A stretch of 64,000 nt of DNA from Sulfomarinibacter sp963733915. GTDB taxonomy: Bacteria; Acidobacteriota; Thermoanaerobaculia; Thermoanaerobaculales; Sulfomarinibacteraceae. Location of the stretch: positions 186,001 through 250,000 of the forward strand of contig CAVTEP010000011.1 in the NCBI GenBank assembly GCA_963733915.1, read 5' to 3'. Made by a program: the position numbers and the translations under genes. Position 1 is the first letter of the stretch; every line of letters begins with the position of its first letter. Under the pieces are notes generated by a model, which was not told the DNA's origin, ran no database searches, and worked only from the letters and a program-made list of their open reading frames with translations. This document shows positions 16,164-23,892 of this stretch, piece after piece.

Positions 16164-16580
16164 ATGGAGGTGGTGCTGCACCTTCCCGTGGTGCCCAACG
16201 TGGAACTTGTGGCGGCAAAGGCTGTAGAAACCCTGGGCGGCGCTCTGGGGATGCACCAGACACACGTTGAGGCCGCAAGTGTCGCTATGGTGGAGGCATG
16301 CCTCAACGCCATGGAACATGGCGGCGGTCCGGTGACGGTTCGCCTTCGCAGCGAAAACCACGACTCGAAGCCGTGTCTCCTGATTGAAGTCGAGGACCAT
16401 GGAAAGGGCTTCGACCCGGCACGGGCACCAAGGAACAGCTCATCGCGGGTTTTGGGTTCCTCGTCGAAACGGGGTTGGGGGCTGACCTTGATCCGAGAGC
16501 TGATGGATGATGTGCAGATCAGATCAGAACCTGGCATGACGCTGGTTTCCATGCGCAAGTACGTGGAGAGTGCACCATGA
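16164..16580 (+). CDS. RsbW/SpoIIAB-like anti-sigma factor serine kinase (HATPase)
   Basis: The 138-residue protein is one GHKL ATPase domain. The N box is VEACLNAMEHGGG, the G1 box VEDHGKGFDP and the G2 box RGWGLTLIRELMD. Kinases of this type bind and inhibit a sigma factor or other client, and phosphorylate a STAS antagonist on Ser. The next gene is such an antagonist, coupled by an ATGA overlap (16577-16580). No sigma factor gene is near, so the client is unknown. Confidence 0.9.
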   Translation: MEVVLHLPVVPNVELVAAKAVETLGGALGMHQTHVEAASVAMVEACLNAMEHGGGPVTVRLRSENHDSKPCLLIEVEDHGKGFDPARAPRNSSSRVLGSSSKRGWGLTLIRELMDDVQIRSEPGMTLVSMRKYVESAP

Positions 16581-16945
16581 ACGAAGAGCGGATCAAAGTC
16601 TCGCAGGACCTCCTTGCTGGGGGGGTCGGCCTCATCGCCGCAGCCGGCTATATCAACAACGAGGGTGGCCAGGCGATTGCCGACGCCGCTAACAACTTGA
16701 TGGATCAAGGTTGCAAGACCTTGCTCATCAATCTCGACGGTACCCGCATTATCAATTCGATCGGGGTTTCGATCCTGCTCGAAATCCTCGAAAAGCTGAT
16801 GGACGAGAAGGGGCGGCTCGCCTTCTGCAACCTGACGCCGACGATCTCGAAGACCTTCGAGATCATGGGCCTCGTGCAGTACGCCGCGGTGTACCCGGAC
16901 TACGACACCGCACTGGCGGCGATCGCGGGAGATTCCTCTGTCTGA
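16577..16945 (+). CDS. STAS-domain anti-anti-sigma factor (RsbV/SpoIIAA-like)
   Basis: The 122-residue single STAS domain has LLINLDGTRIINSIGVSILL, where the Ser after Asn (S61) aligns with the phosphorylated Ser of SpoIIAA (usually DSSG, here NSIG). The preceding Asp being Asn is a small departure from the family. Unphosphorylated STAS proteins bind the kinase and release its client. The gene overlaps the kinase gene by four bases and runs to the start region of the phosphatase gene. All three match the RsbW-RsbV-RsbU logic. Confidence 0.9.
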   Translation: MNEERIKVSQDLLAGGVGLIAAAGYINNEGGQAIADAANNLMDQGCKTLLINLDGTRIINSIGVSILLEILEKLMDEKGRLAFCNLTPTISKTFEIMGLVQYAAVYPDYDTALAAIAGDSSV

Positions 16946-17018
16946 TCTTCTTCGCCTGGCGGATATTGCGCTCAGCGGCCACGCCGGACCCGATCTTCCA
17001 GAAGACCTGCTGAAGGCG

Positions 17019-18443
17019 GTGGTCGAGGAGACCGGATCGCGCGCCGGCGTCCTGAAACGCCGCGGCGACTCGGTCGCCCGCTGGCCGCGAACGGTATCTC
17101 CGCAGGTCGAGGAAGCGACCGAGGGTTGGAGTGAAATCCCGTTCGGTACGGGAGAGGGTGTCTGGAACCTCCGACTCCTCCACCTCGACCGTCTCGACGA
17201 AACCACCCTTGACACCATCCGCATCGCCCTCCGGGCGTGGCAGCTTCGCGAAGAGCTCAAGCGCAGCCGTTTCGACGAACGCTTTCACCTCTGGGAGCTC
17301 GAGGCCATCCGCTCGATCGCGACCGGCATCGGCGGAATTCTCGACACCGAGACGCTCGCTGAGGAGTTGATCAGCCATCTGGTGGCTCTTCTGGGGGTGC
17401 GGTCGGCTCACCTCTATCTCGGCGATTCACCCTCGAACGCCGTCATCGTCGGCGGCTTCGGCCAACCGCGCCTTCCGGAGGCGGACCTCGAGCGGTGCTG
17501 GACGCACGGCATCTATCTGGACGATCTCGTCGCGCTGCCGCTGCAGAACGACTCGGGAACGCTCGGCGTCCTCGTCGCCGCCGACAAGGAGGCGCGGGCA
17601 GGAACCGAGCCGTTTGCCAGCAACGACGTGCGTTTGCTCGAGCTCTTCGCCGTCCAGGTCACGGTTGCCATGGAGTACGTTCGCCTGACGCGCGAGTCCC
17701 TCGAACGAGAGCGTCTCAAACGCGAGCTCGAGATGGCAGCGGTCATCCAATCGCACCTCCACCCTCAGGATTTCCCAGACTTTCACGGCTTTCGATTGGC
17801 CGTGCGCTCTTCCTCGAGCCGCCAGGTTGCGGGCGACACCTACGACGTTCTGCGCTACGAAGACGCCCTCGTAGCAACCGTCACCGATGTTTCCGGAAAG
17901 GGCGTCGGAGCGGGGATGATTGCTGCAGGCGTTCACGCTGGAGTACGTCTCCTGGCGGGCGAGGTGTCCGATTTGGCAGAGCTTGCAGGCCGCATTAATG
18001 GCTACCTTTCAGGCGCCACTGCCGACAATCGCTTTGCCACATTTGCCATGGTCAGGGTGAGCTCCGGAGGCGAAGTCCGGGCCGTCAACGCCGGTCATTT
18101 GCCAATTTTGATCCGGCGTGGAGACGGCAGGGTGGAGCAAATCACGAGCAGTGGCCTGCCCCTCGGGATCCTCGAGGCTGCTCGTTACTCCGAGTCGGTT
18201 GCGACCCTGGAGCCGGGGGACCTCGTCCTGCTCTTCACCGACGGTCTGACGGAGGCTGAGGATTCAGGGGAAGATGAGTTCGGAGTGGAACGGGTGGCGA
18301 AGGTCGCCGCGAATCTCACCCAACCGACCGCCGACAGTCTGTGCAACGCAATCCTCGAGGCGGTCGATGCACACACCGACGGCGCCTCGCTGCAGGACGA
18401 TGCGACCCTTCTCGTGGTCGAGCGGTTGCCTTTAGACGTTTGA
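17019..18443 (+). CDS. GAF plus SpoIIE/RsbU-like PP2C phosphatase
   Basis: The 474-residue protein combines a GAF domain (about 90-220) with a PPM/SpoIIE phosphatase domain (about 240-470). Metal motifs include RQVAGDTYDVL, TDVSGKGVGAGMIAAGVHAG, VNAGHLPILI, LLFTDGLTEAED and QDDATLLVVE. It should dephosphorylate the neighbouring STAS protein when its GAF input is active. Frame content continues upstream of the GTG at 17019 (LRLADIALSGHAGPDLPEDL) back to 16938, where a CTG follows GGGAGA at suitable spacing and overlaps the STAS stop; the true start may be that non-standard codon. The stop lies in an AACGTTAG-word repeat shared with the convergent fadD. Confidence 0.88.
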   Translation: MVEETGSRAGVLKRRGDSVARWPRTVSPQVEEATEGWSEIPFGTGEGVWNLRLLHLDRLDETTLDTIRIALRAWQLREELKRSRFDERFHLWELEAIRSIATGIGGILDTETLAEELISHLVALLGVRSAHLYLGDSPSNAVIVGGFGQPRLPEADLERCWTHGIYLDDLVALPLQNDSGTLGVLVAADKEARAGTEPFASNDVRLLELFAVQVTVAMEYVRLTRESLERERLKRELEMAAVIQSHLHPQDFPDFHGFRLAVRSSSSRQVAGDTYDVLRYEDALVATVTDVSGKGVGAGMIAAGVHAGVRLLAGEVSDLAELAGRINGYLSGATADNRFATFAMVRVSSGGEVRAVNAGHLPILIRRGDGRVEQITSSGLPLGILEAARYSESVATLEPGDLVLLFTDGLTEAEDSGEDEFGVERVAKVAANLTQPTADSLCNAILEAVDAHTDGASLQDDATLLVVERLPLDV

Positions 18444-18472
18444 ACGTCAAAACGTTAGAACGTTAAACGTTT
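18435..18472. repeat. Compact AACGTT-word palindromic repeat between convergent genes
   Basis: Tandem 8-base words such as AACGTTAG and their complements cover exactly the gap between two convergent genes, overlapping the phosphatase stop and touching the acyl-CoA synthetase stop. A similar word recurs at 25523-25553. Confidence 0.8.
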
Positions 18473-20241
18473 CAGCCCGCATAGAGACTCTCGATGAGGT
18501 CGGAGTACTGCTTTTCGACGACCCGTCGCTTGACCTTGAGGGTGGGCGTCAGGGTGCCGTCTTCGATCGACAACATCAGCGGCAACACCGCGTGTTTTTT
18601 GATTTGCTCGTAGCTCGCGAGGTTTTGGTTGGTGGTCTTGACGACCTCGGCGAACGCCTCGGCGGCTCTCGGGTGGCGGGTGATCTCCTCGGTCGACGAG
18701 TACTTGATGTCTTCGGCGGCAGCCCACTTCTCGAGCTCCTCGGTGTTGGGTGACAGGAGCACGAGCAGGTACGGCCGGCGATCGCCGATGATGACGGCAT
18801 TGTCGACCAGCGGCGAGCGTTTGAGCTCGGCTTCGATGGGCTGCGGTGCGATATTCTTCCCGCCGGCGGTAACGATCAGGTCCTTCTTGCGATCGGTGAT
18901 GCGGATGAATCCGTCATCATCGATCTCGGCGATATCACCGGTGAGGAAATAGCCCTGAGAGTCGAAGACTTCGGCGGTTTTTTCGGGCAGGTTCCAATAT
19001 CCCTTCATGACCGACGGCCCCTTGACGCAGAGCTCGCCGTCTTCGGCGATCTTGACCTCGACGTTTGAGATCGGCCGGCCCACGGAGCCCAGTCTGGTCA
19101 TGTCGGCGCGGAGCCCGTTGACTGCAATCACCGGCGAGGTTTCGGTGAGACCGTAACCTTCGAGAATCCGAACACCGATCGAGTGGAAGAACTCGTTGAT
19201 GAACAACGGCAGGGGGGCGCCGCCCGATATGCAGAATCGGAGCCGGCCACCGAGGGCCTCGCGCACCTTTGAAAGCACGATTCTGTCGGCGAGGCCAAAA
19301 GCAAAGCCACCCGGTTGCGCTCCTGCAAGCTGCTTCGGGTAGGCATTGCGGCCCGCACCAATCGCCCAGTTGAAAAGGGCTCGCCGGATCGGCGGTGCGT
19401 GGTTCACCTTGTCCATGACCCTGTCGTAGACCTTTTCGTAGATACGGGGCACGCTTGCGAACACGGTCGGTTTGATCGTCGCCAACAGATCACCGACGTG
19501 GTAGACCGAGCAGTAGGCCTTGGTGAGGCCGCGGTACATGTAGAGGTAGCCCAACATCCGCTCGAACACGTGGCACAGGGGCAGGAATTCGAGACAGAAA
19601 TCATCGCGTCCCACCTCTGCCCGCTCGGCAGACGGGAGGACATTCTGCACCAGGTTGGCGTGAGTGAGGGTGACGCCTTTCGGGTTGCCCGTTGTGCCCG
19701 AGGTGTAGATCAGGGTCAGGAGATCCTCTGCCGAGACCTTGGCCGCCCGTTGCCAGAAGAGATCCTCTGCGTCGCTCGACATTCCGGAATTGATCACCTC
19801 GGCAAGCGGCAGCACACCGGCCGCACATGGGCCCTCGATCTGGATCAGGTGCTCGAGGTCGGGGCAGTCGTCACGGATCTGGAGAAACTTGACCATCTGG
19901 TCGGCGTTCTCCGCAACCGCAACCTTGGATCCTGAGTCCTTGATCTGGTAGGCGATCTGCGCCGGCGTCAGGGTTCCGTAAACGGGAACATCGGCGGCGC
20001 CGAGATCGGCCACGGCGAGGTCCACCATGTGCCACTCGGGACGATTGTCCGTTACCAGCATCAGCCGGTCGCCACGGCGAACTCCGATCTTCTCGAGCCC
20101 TGTCGCCAGACCCGCCGTGCTGGCCAGGAACTCGGCCGTGCTCAGGGTGGTGAGGCCCTCGAGGGTGTAGTGAAAGTAGTGCTCGTCCCGTGGGTGCTCG
20201 ATCTCGTGCTTGTACAGGTCGAGGACGGTGTTCTCACTCAT
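18472..20241 (-). CDS. Long-chain acyl-CoA synthetase (AMP-forming)
   Basis: The 589-residue ANL-superfamily enzyme activates fatty acids with ATP and CoA. The phosphate-binding loop is LIYTSGTTGNPKGVTLTH, the adenine motif GYGLTETSPV, the hinge/ATP motif YFLTGDIAEIDDDGFIRITD, followed by RKKDLIVTAGGKNIAP. Length and motifs fit FadD/FAA-type synthetases (FAA-like C-terminus with AEAFAEVVKTTNQNLASYEQIK). The ATG at 20241 overlaps the stop of the upstream TetR gene (ATGA), making a regulator-enzyme operon. The palindrome at 20883-20906 is the likely control site. Confidence 0.92.
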   Translation of the reverse strand: MSENTVLDLYKHEIEHPRDEHYFHYTLEGLTTLSTAEFLASTAGLATGLEKIGVRRGDRLMLVTDNRPEWHMVDLAVADLGAADVPVYGTLTPAQIAYQIKDSGSKVAVAENADQMVKFLQIRDDCPDLEHLIQIEGPCAAGVLPLAEVINSGMSSDAEDLFWQRAAKVSAEDLLTLIYTSGTTGNPKGVTLTHANLVQNVLPSAERAEVGRDDFCLEFLPLCHVFERMLGYLYMYRGLTKAYCSVYHVGDLLATIKPTVFASVPRIYEKVYDRVMDKVNHAPPIRRALFNWAIGAGRNAYPKQLAGAQPGGFAFGLADRIVLSKVREALGGRLRFCISGGAPLPLFINEFFHSIGVRILEGYGLTETSPVIAVNGLRADMTRLGSVGRPISNVEVKIAEDGELCVKGPSVMKGYWNLPEKTAEVFDSQGYFLTGDIAEIDDDGFIRITDRKKDLIVTAGGKNIAPQPIEAELKRSPLVDNAVIIGDRRPYLLVLLSPNTEELEKWAAAEDIKYSSTEEITRHPRAAEAFAEVVKTTNQNLASYEQIKKHAVLPLMLSIEDGTLTPTLKVKRRVVEKQYSDLIESLYAG

Positions 20242-20873
20242 TGCGATCCTCCCCCGTGGTTGCGGCAGGGTGCGATGCCATCGGTGAGCATGCGGACCAG
20301 GGGACTGTGATGGCGTAAGAGATCGCCCGGCTGGGTCGCCAACAGCCAACTGGTGACCAACTCGTCCACGGCGCCGAAAACCAGGTTGGTCGCGAGACCC
20401 GGGCTGATGTCTCCGCGGAACGCACCCGACTCCTGACCCTCCATGATGATGTCGCGCACCCGGTTCAGATACTCGCCGAGTTTACCACGGGTAAAAAGAC
20501 TCATGAAACGGCGCGAATGGCGGGTTTCGATCTGCAGGACATGGGCCAGCGCATGGTCACGACCGAGGGTCTCCAGGTGCAATCGCACCATCACGTTGAG
20601 CTTTTCAAGCGGGTCGTCGATCTGCGAAATCTCTTCGTCGAGGCGAGTGATGAATCGGCCCAGAACATCGTCGAAGATCGACATCAGGAGATGCTCCTTG
20701 CCTTCGAAGTAGAGGTAGAGCGTGCCGTCCGCCACCTGCGCCGCTTCGGCTACGTCGGTCATCCGAGCCGCAAAGTAGCCCTTGCTGGCAAAGACCTCGA
20801 TCGCGGCGCGCAGAATGCGGTTGCGCTTTTGCTCTCGCGGCGTCAGCTCACGGCTCTTTTCACTCTCGGGCAT
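20238..20873 (-). CDS. TetR-family regulator of fatty-acid degradation type (FadR-like)
   Basis: The 211-residue protein starts MPESEKSRELTPREQK. The HTH (about 20-65) includes RILRAAIEVFASKGYFAARMTDVAEAA and GTLYLYFEGKEHLL. The ligand domain is all-helical. It is translationally coupled to an acyl-CoA synthetase. A palindrome ten bases upstream of its start resembles the FadR operator of Bacillus-type TetR regulators, so acyl-CoA-responsive autoregulation is inferred. The ATG at 20873 is preferred, since a start at 20900 would lie inside the operator. Confidence 0.88.
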   Translation of the reverse strand: MPESEKSRELTPREQKRNRILRAAIEVFASKGYFAARMTDVAEAAQVADGTLYLYFEGKEHLLMSIFDDVLGRFITRLDEEISQIDDPLEKLNVMVRLHLETLGRDHALAHVLQIETRHSRRFMSLFTRGKLGEYLNRVRDIIMEGQESGAFRGDISPGLATNLVFGAVDELVTSWLLATQPGDLLRHHSPLVRMLTDGIAPCRNHGGGSQ

Positions 20874-20882
20874 GGCACCTCC

Positions 20883-20906
20883 ACATGAATGAACCTTCAT
20901 TCATGT
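20883..20906. promoter_or_regulatory. Operator palindrome for the TetR-acyl-CoA synthetase operon
   Basis: Arms ACATGAATGAA and TTCATTCATGT flank a 2-base centre, a perfect 24-bp palindrome ten bases upstream of the TetR start. The core TGAATGA ... TCATTCA is close to the published operator type for TetR-family FadR proteins that sense long-chain acyl-CoA. Confidence 0.75.
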
Positions 20907-21024
20907 TTCATCGCCCGATCTCCGCTGTCAAGCCGAAAACCCACCCTCCAGCCTGCATTCTTCATCATCGAATTCGGCTTGCCCGACGCGTGCCGCAGTC
21001 AATTAGGAGACGAAGGCAAACCTA

Positions 21025-21061
21025 AAATGACTTGTGGTCATTTATAATTGACCAATGGTCA
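21025..21061. promoter_or_regulatory. Pair of 13-bp palindromes before the second TetR gene
   Basis: TGACTTGTGGTCA (21028-21040, with AA/TT flanks extending the arms) and TGACCAATGGTCA (21049-21061) share the form TGACnnnnnGTCA. They are 21 bp apart centre to centre, two helical turns, and end 18 bases before the chosen GTG start. They are likely operators for the TetR protein that follows. Confidence 0.6.
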
Positions 21062-21079
21062 TTCAACGGATGCCAAACC

Positions 21080-21706
21080 GTGGGTGAGCGCCGCGCCACC
21101 GTCAACGCTGAAAAGTCGGCGCGGCGGCTCCGGATTCTGGATGCTGCCGCCGAGTTGTTCGCGAGCTGGTCCTACACGGACATCACCATGGCGCGGATCG
21201 CCGCCGCGACGGGAATCGCCAAAGGAACTCTCTACCTCTACTTCCGGACCAAGGAGGAGCTCTTTCTCGAGCTGTATGAGCGGCGTCTCCGTGCCTGGTA
21301 TGCAGAGCTCGAGTCGCTCGCGGTGGCGGGGACCGGCACCATCGAAGCGGCTGTTGCGGCGCGGGTGATTGCTTCCTCCATGGCGACGCGGCCGATTCTG
21401 ATCCGCCTCCACGGAATCCTCCACTCCGCGCTTGGCTGCAATCTCGGCCTCGATTCGATCGCCGCCTTCAGACGCCGGCAGTACCCGACCGCGGCATCGC
21501 TGGCGGCGGCCCTCGCCGGTCGGATCTCGGGGCTGTCCGATGCTGGAGCACTCCGTTTTCTGATCCGACTCGAGGCGGTGGTGGCTGGGCTGTCGTGGAC
21601 GGCGACATCGCCATCAGCGAGGACCTTCGAGGCCGCCGGCCTGGCAGCCTTCCACGTCGATTTCGAGACCGAGCTCAGGGAGATAGTCGTTGCGTTGTTG
21701 CGTTGA
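21080..21706 (+). CDS. TetR-family transcriptional regulator
   Basis: The protein has 208 residues from a GTG at 21080 (VGERRATVNAEK). The HTH covers about 10-60 (RILDAAAELFASWSYTDITMARIAAATGIAKGTLYLYF). The C-terminal ligand domain is Ala/Leu-rich and not assignable to a known inducer. A longer reading from TTG at 21032 would translate the operators, so it is not favoured. The nearest genes on either side point away or lie beyond a repeat, so the regulon may be its own promoter plus distant genes. Confidence 0.85.
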   Translation: MGERRATVNAEKSARRLRILDAAAELFASWSYTDITMARIAAATGIAKGTLYLYFRTKEELFLELYERRLRAWYAELESLAVAGTGTIEAAVAARVIASSMATRPILIRLHGILHSALGCNLGLDSIAAFRRRQYPTAASLAAALAGRISGLSDAGALRFLIRLEAVVAGLSWTATSPSARTFEAAGLAAFHVDFETELREIVVALLR

Positions 21707-21775
21707 AGGCTCGGTGATGTTGGAGGGCGCGTGCAGCATGAATCGCCCCCCACTCTGTCAGGGGGGGGTGGGCCA

Positions 21776-21905
21776 GGAATTGAAAAGGCGAAAAGGGAAA
21801 GAGGAGGCCATCCGTCCTCCCGCTGTTCTCCAAAGCCTCTGCACTCCCCCTCCCAGCCCCCTGCGCCCTTTCTCCTTTTCTCCTTTTCTCCTTTTCTCCT
21901 TTTCG
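21776..21905. repeat. Two-arm element, CTCCTTTT word
   Basis: The left arm is GAAAAGG/GAAAAGGG-type purine words (21776-21806). The right arm has four tandem copies of the 8-base CTCCTTTT word (about 21868-21905). A C-rich stretch lies between. It separates the TetR gene from the convergent exported-protein gene. Confidence 0.75.
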
Positions 21906-21928
21906 TGGAGGGGCGGTCGGACCGGCGA

Positions 21929-23248
21929 TCAGCTCGCCAAACGAATCCCTTTCGCACTCTCGTCGAGCTCGATCTCGTTTGGCAGGTGCAGCCCTTCGAC
22001 CCACACGACCCACTGTCGCCGGAGGGCCTTCAACAACTTGCGCGACGAATCGCCAAGGTCACCCACGTCAGCGATGCTCGAGGCCTCACCCCATGGGCCC
22101 GGTCGTTCGCCGTGCTCGGTCGACCAGACCTCGAACGGCACCCGTAGGGCGCGCAGGTACTCCAGCACCCCAGTAGGCGGGTAGTTTCCGTAATCAAATG
22201 CGTCTTCGCCGAGCACCAGCACCACCGCGCGGGGACAGCCGTCAGAGGCGGCCCGCACTCCCGCCACCGCCACCGCCCTCGACAGCTGTTGGCCCGGCAC
22301 AGCGGCGAGCGGGCTGAGGACGTGGGTCGTCAGCCACGGCAGACCCCACCGGTTGATATCGAGGGGCACGATGACTGGAAACAGGGAGATGCCGCGCGTC
22401 TGAATGGGATTGGGAACCACGAGATAGAAGCGGTCACGGTTCGAGGGGATGCTTTCGAGATTACCGGTGTCGACCATGGATTTCTTGTACCCCTGGAGGA
22501 AACCTTGTTCCTTCCCGCCATGACGGCGATCCAACTCCCGCCCGATGTTCTGGAGGCTCGGCCAGGCGCCGTGGTCGCGCACCACGTAGATTCGTGCCCC
22601 CGGACGGTCCACCGCGGCCACGTTCAAGACCTCTCCGCGAGCGCGCAACAGGCCCTGTACCTGTCCGATATCGAGGTCTCGTTTCTCGTCGACCACCACC
22701 GGCACCGCCGTCAGCTCGGTCGTCACCCGACCCCCGTAGCCGCCACCGAAGGTGACATCGCGGCGGGCGCTGATCCCCTCCGGAAAGTGTGACTCGGCGC
22801 TGATGATGTGCGCCAACCGCGGATCGTAGGTCGGGAGAGGGTACCGTCCGTCGCCGTCCCGTGGAAGGGTCCTGCCGTCAAAGCTGACAAAGGTGGCGAG
22901 CGGCTCGACCCGGTCGGAGCTCTCGGTGATCACTCGCACGAAGGACGGCGCCTCCGGCGGGCCATCTTCGAGCACGATCTCCACCTCGGCATCGGGACGG
23001 GGCAGGTTGACAAGCTGTGTGGCCCGTCCCACCTCGGCCCCGGAAGCGTCGCGACCGAGGGCGATCAACTCGTGGGGCCGAATCTGCTCTCCAAAGTCAC
23101 ACTCAACCTGCCAGCCCGGCGCCTTCGCCACACCGACGATCTCGCCGTCCAGGATGATCTCGACCGAGACCACCACCGGATCGACCGCCACCCGCACCGG
23201 ATGGACGTCGGTCATCAACCACAGAAAGAGCGAGATGAATGTCACCAT
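21929..23248 (-). CDS. Uncharacterised exported protein
   Basis: I do not recognise this 439-residue protein. It begins with a short hydrophobic segment (MVTFISLFLWLMTDVHPVRV), probably a signal or anchor. Beta-rich N-terminal sequence (VSVEIILDGEIVGVAKAPGW, then LVNLPRPDAEVEIVL) looks like an Ig-like module. The C-terminal part (about 290-420; RAVAVAGVRAASDGCPRAVVLVLGE and VPFEVWSTEH) has an alternating beta/alpha pattern loosely like the von Willebrand A-type proteins common in Acidobacteriota, but no clear MIDAS motif is visible. It is transcribed alone. Confidence 0.7.
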   Translation of the reverse strand: MVTFISLFLWLMTDVHPVRVAVDPVVVSVEIILDGEIVGVAKAPGWQVECDFGEQIRPHELIALGRDASGAEVGRATQLVNLPRPDAEVEIVLEDGPPEAPSFVRVITESSDRVEPLATFVSFDGRTLPRDGDGRYPLPTYDPRLAHIISAESHFPEGISARRDVTFGGGYGGRVTTELTAVPVVVDEKRDLDIGQVQGLLRARGEVLNVAAVDRPGARIYVVRDHGAWPSLQNIGRELDRRHGGKEQGFLQGYKKSMVDTGNLESIPSNRDRFYLVVPNPIQTRGISLFPVIVPLDINRWGLPWLTTHVLSPLAAVPGQQLSRAVAVAGVRAASDGCPRAVVLVLGEDAFDYGNYPPTGVLEYLRALRVPFEVWSTEHGERPGPWGEASSIADVGDLGDSSRKLLKALRRQWVVWVEGLHLPNEIELDESAKGIRLAS

Positions 23249-23510
23249 GAATCGCTGGTCCGATCCCCATTATTCACGAGTCGTCCGCACTGGTACAGGG
23301 GTGCACCGACGAATGCGCTTCGCGTCGGATCGGCGATGGCGGTCACGCCCGCCGTCCTCAGAGTGTTGTTCCGGGGCCCACTTTGTGGTCGGCTCCAGAC
23401 TCCAGGATGCCGTGAGGACTCCCATCCGAGTGCTCGCCATCACCACCCACCGGGCGCCTGATAGTGTATAACCGAGTCGTAGCCCCAACGCGTACCCCTG
23501 GAGACTGAGC

Positions 23511-23870
23511 ATGAAAAACTACCTCCCGAGGCTGCTCGTGGTCATCGTGCTTGCAGCAGCTGGGGGATGGCTGTGGTCGCAACGCGACCGCGTCGCCTCG
23601 CTGTCCAACCTCAACGTCGAGATCCAGGGTGACTGGCACAAGGTCGAGATGCACTTTTCGGAACCCGACACCTATACCTTTGGCGTGAACTTCATCAGTC
23701 TCGACGGCCATGAGTGGGCCACCTACAAGCTTTTGAGGGGATCGAGAATCGAGATCACTACCCGGGGCGAGGTTGTCACCTATGAGCTCAGCTTCCCGGA
23801 TGACGAGAACATGGTCTGGTCGACCCGATCAGGCGATACGCTCGTGCCCGTTATCCGCTGGCGAAGATGA
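23511..23870 (+). CDS. Small membrane-anchored protein of unknown function
   Basis: The 119-residue protein has a basic start and one hydrophobic helix (about 7-22, LLVVIVLAAAGGWLW), followed by a ~95-residue extracytoplasmic domain rich in beta strands (VEIQGDWHKVEMHF, YTFGVNFISLDGHEW, VVTYELSFPDDENM). There is no Cys, no lipobox and no family that I recognise. It is followed 22 bases later by the diguanylate cyclase gene on the same strand, so it may be co-transcribed and could be an accessory to that membrane sensor. Confidence 0.7.
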   Translation: MKNYLPRLLVVIVLAAAGGWLWSQRDRVASLSNLNVEIQGDWHKVEMHFSEPDTYTFGVNFISLDGHEWATYKLLRGSRIEITTRGEVVTYELSFPDDENMVWSTRSGDTLVPVIRWRR

Positions 23871-23892
23871 GATCACAATCTACAATTGATCT

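Noticed and set aside
21841..21905. Possible CTCCTTTT microsatellite as an isolated feature
   Set aside because: The complementary purine words upstream show it is one arm of the same two-arm element class, so it was not counted as an independent satellite.
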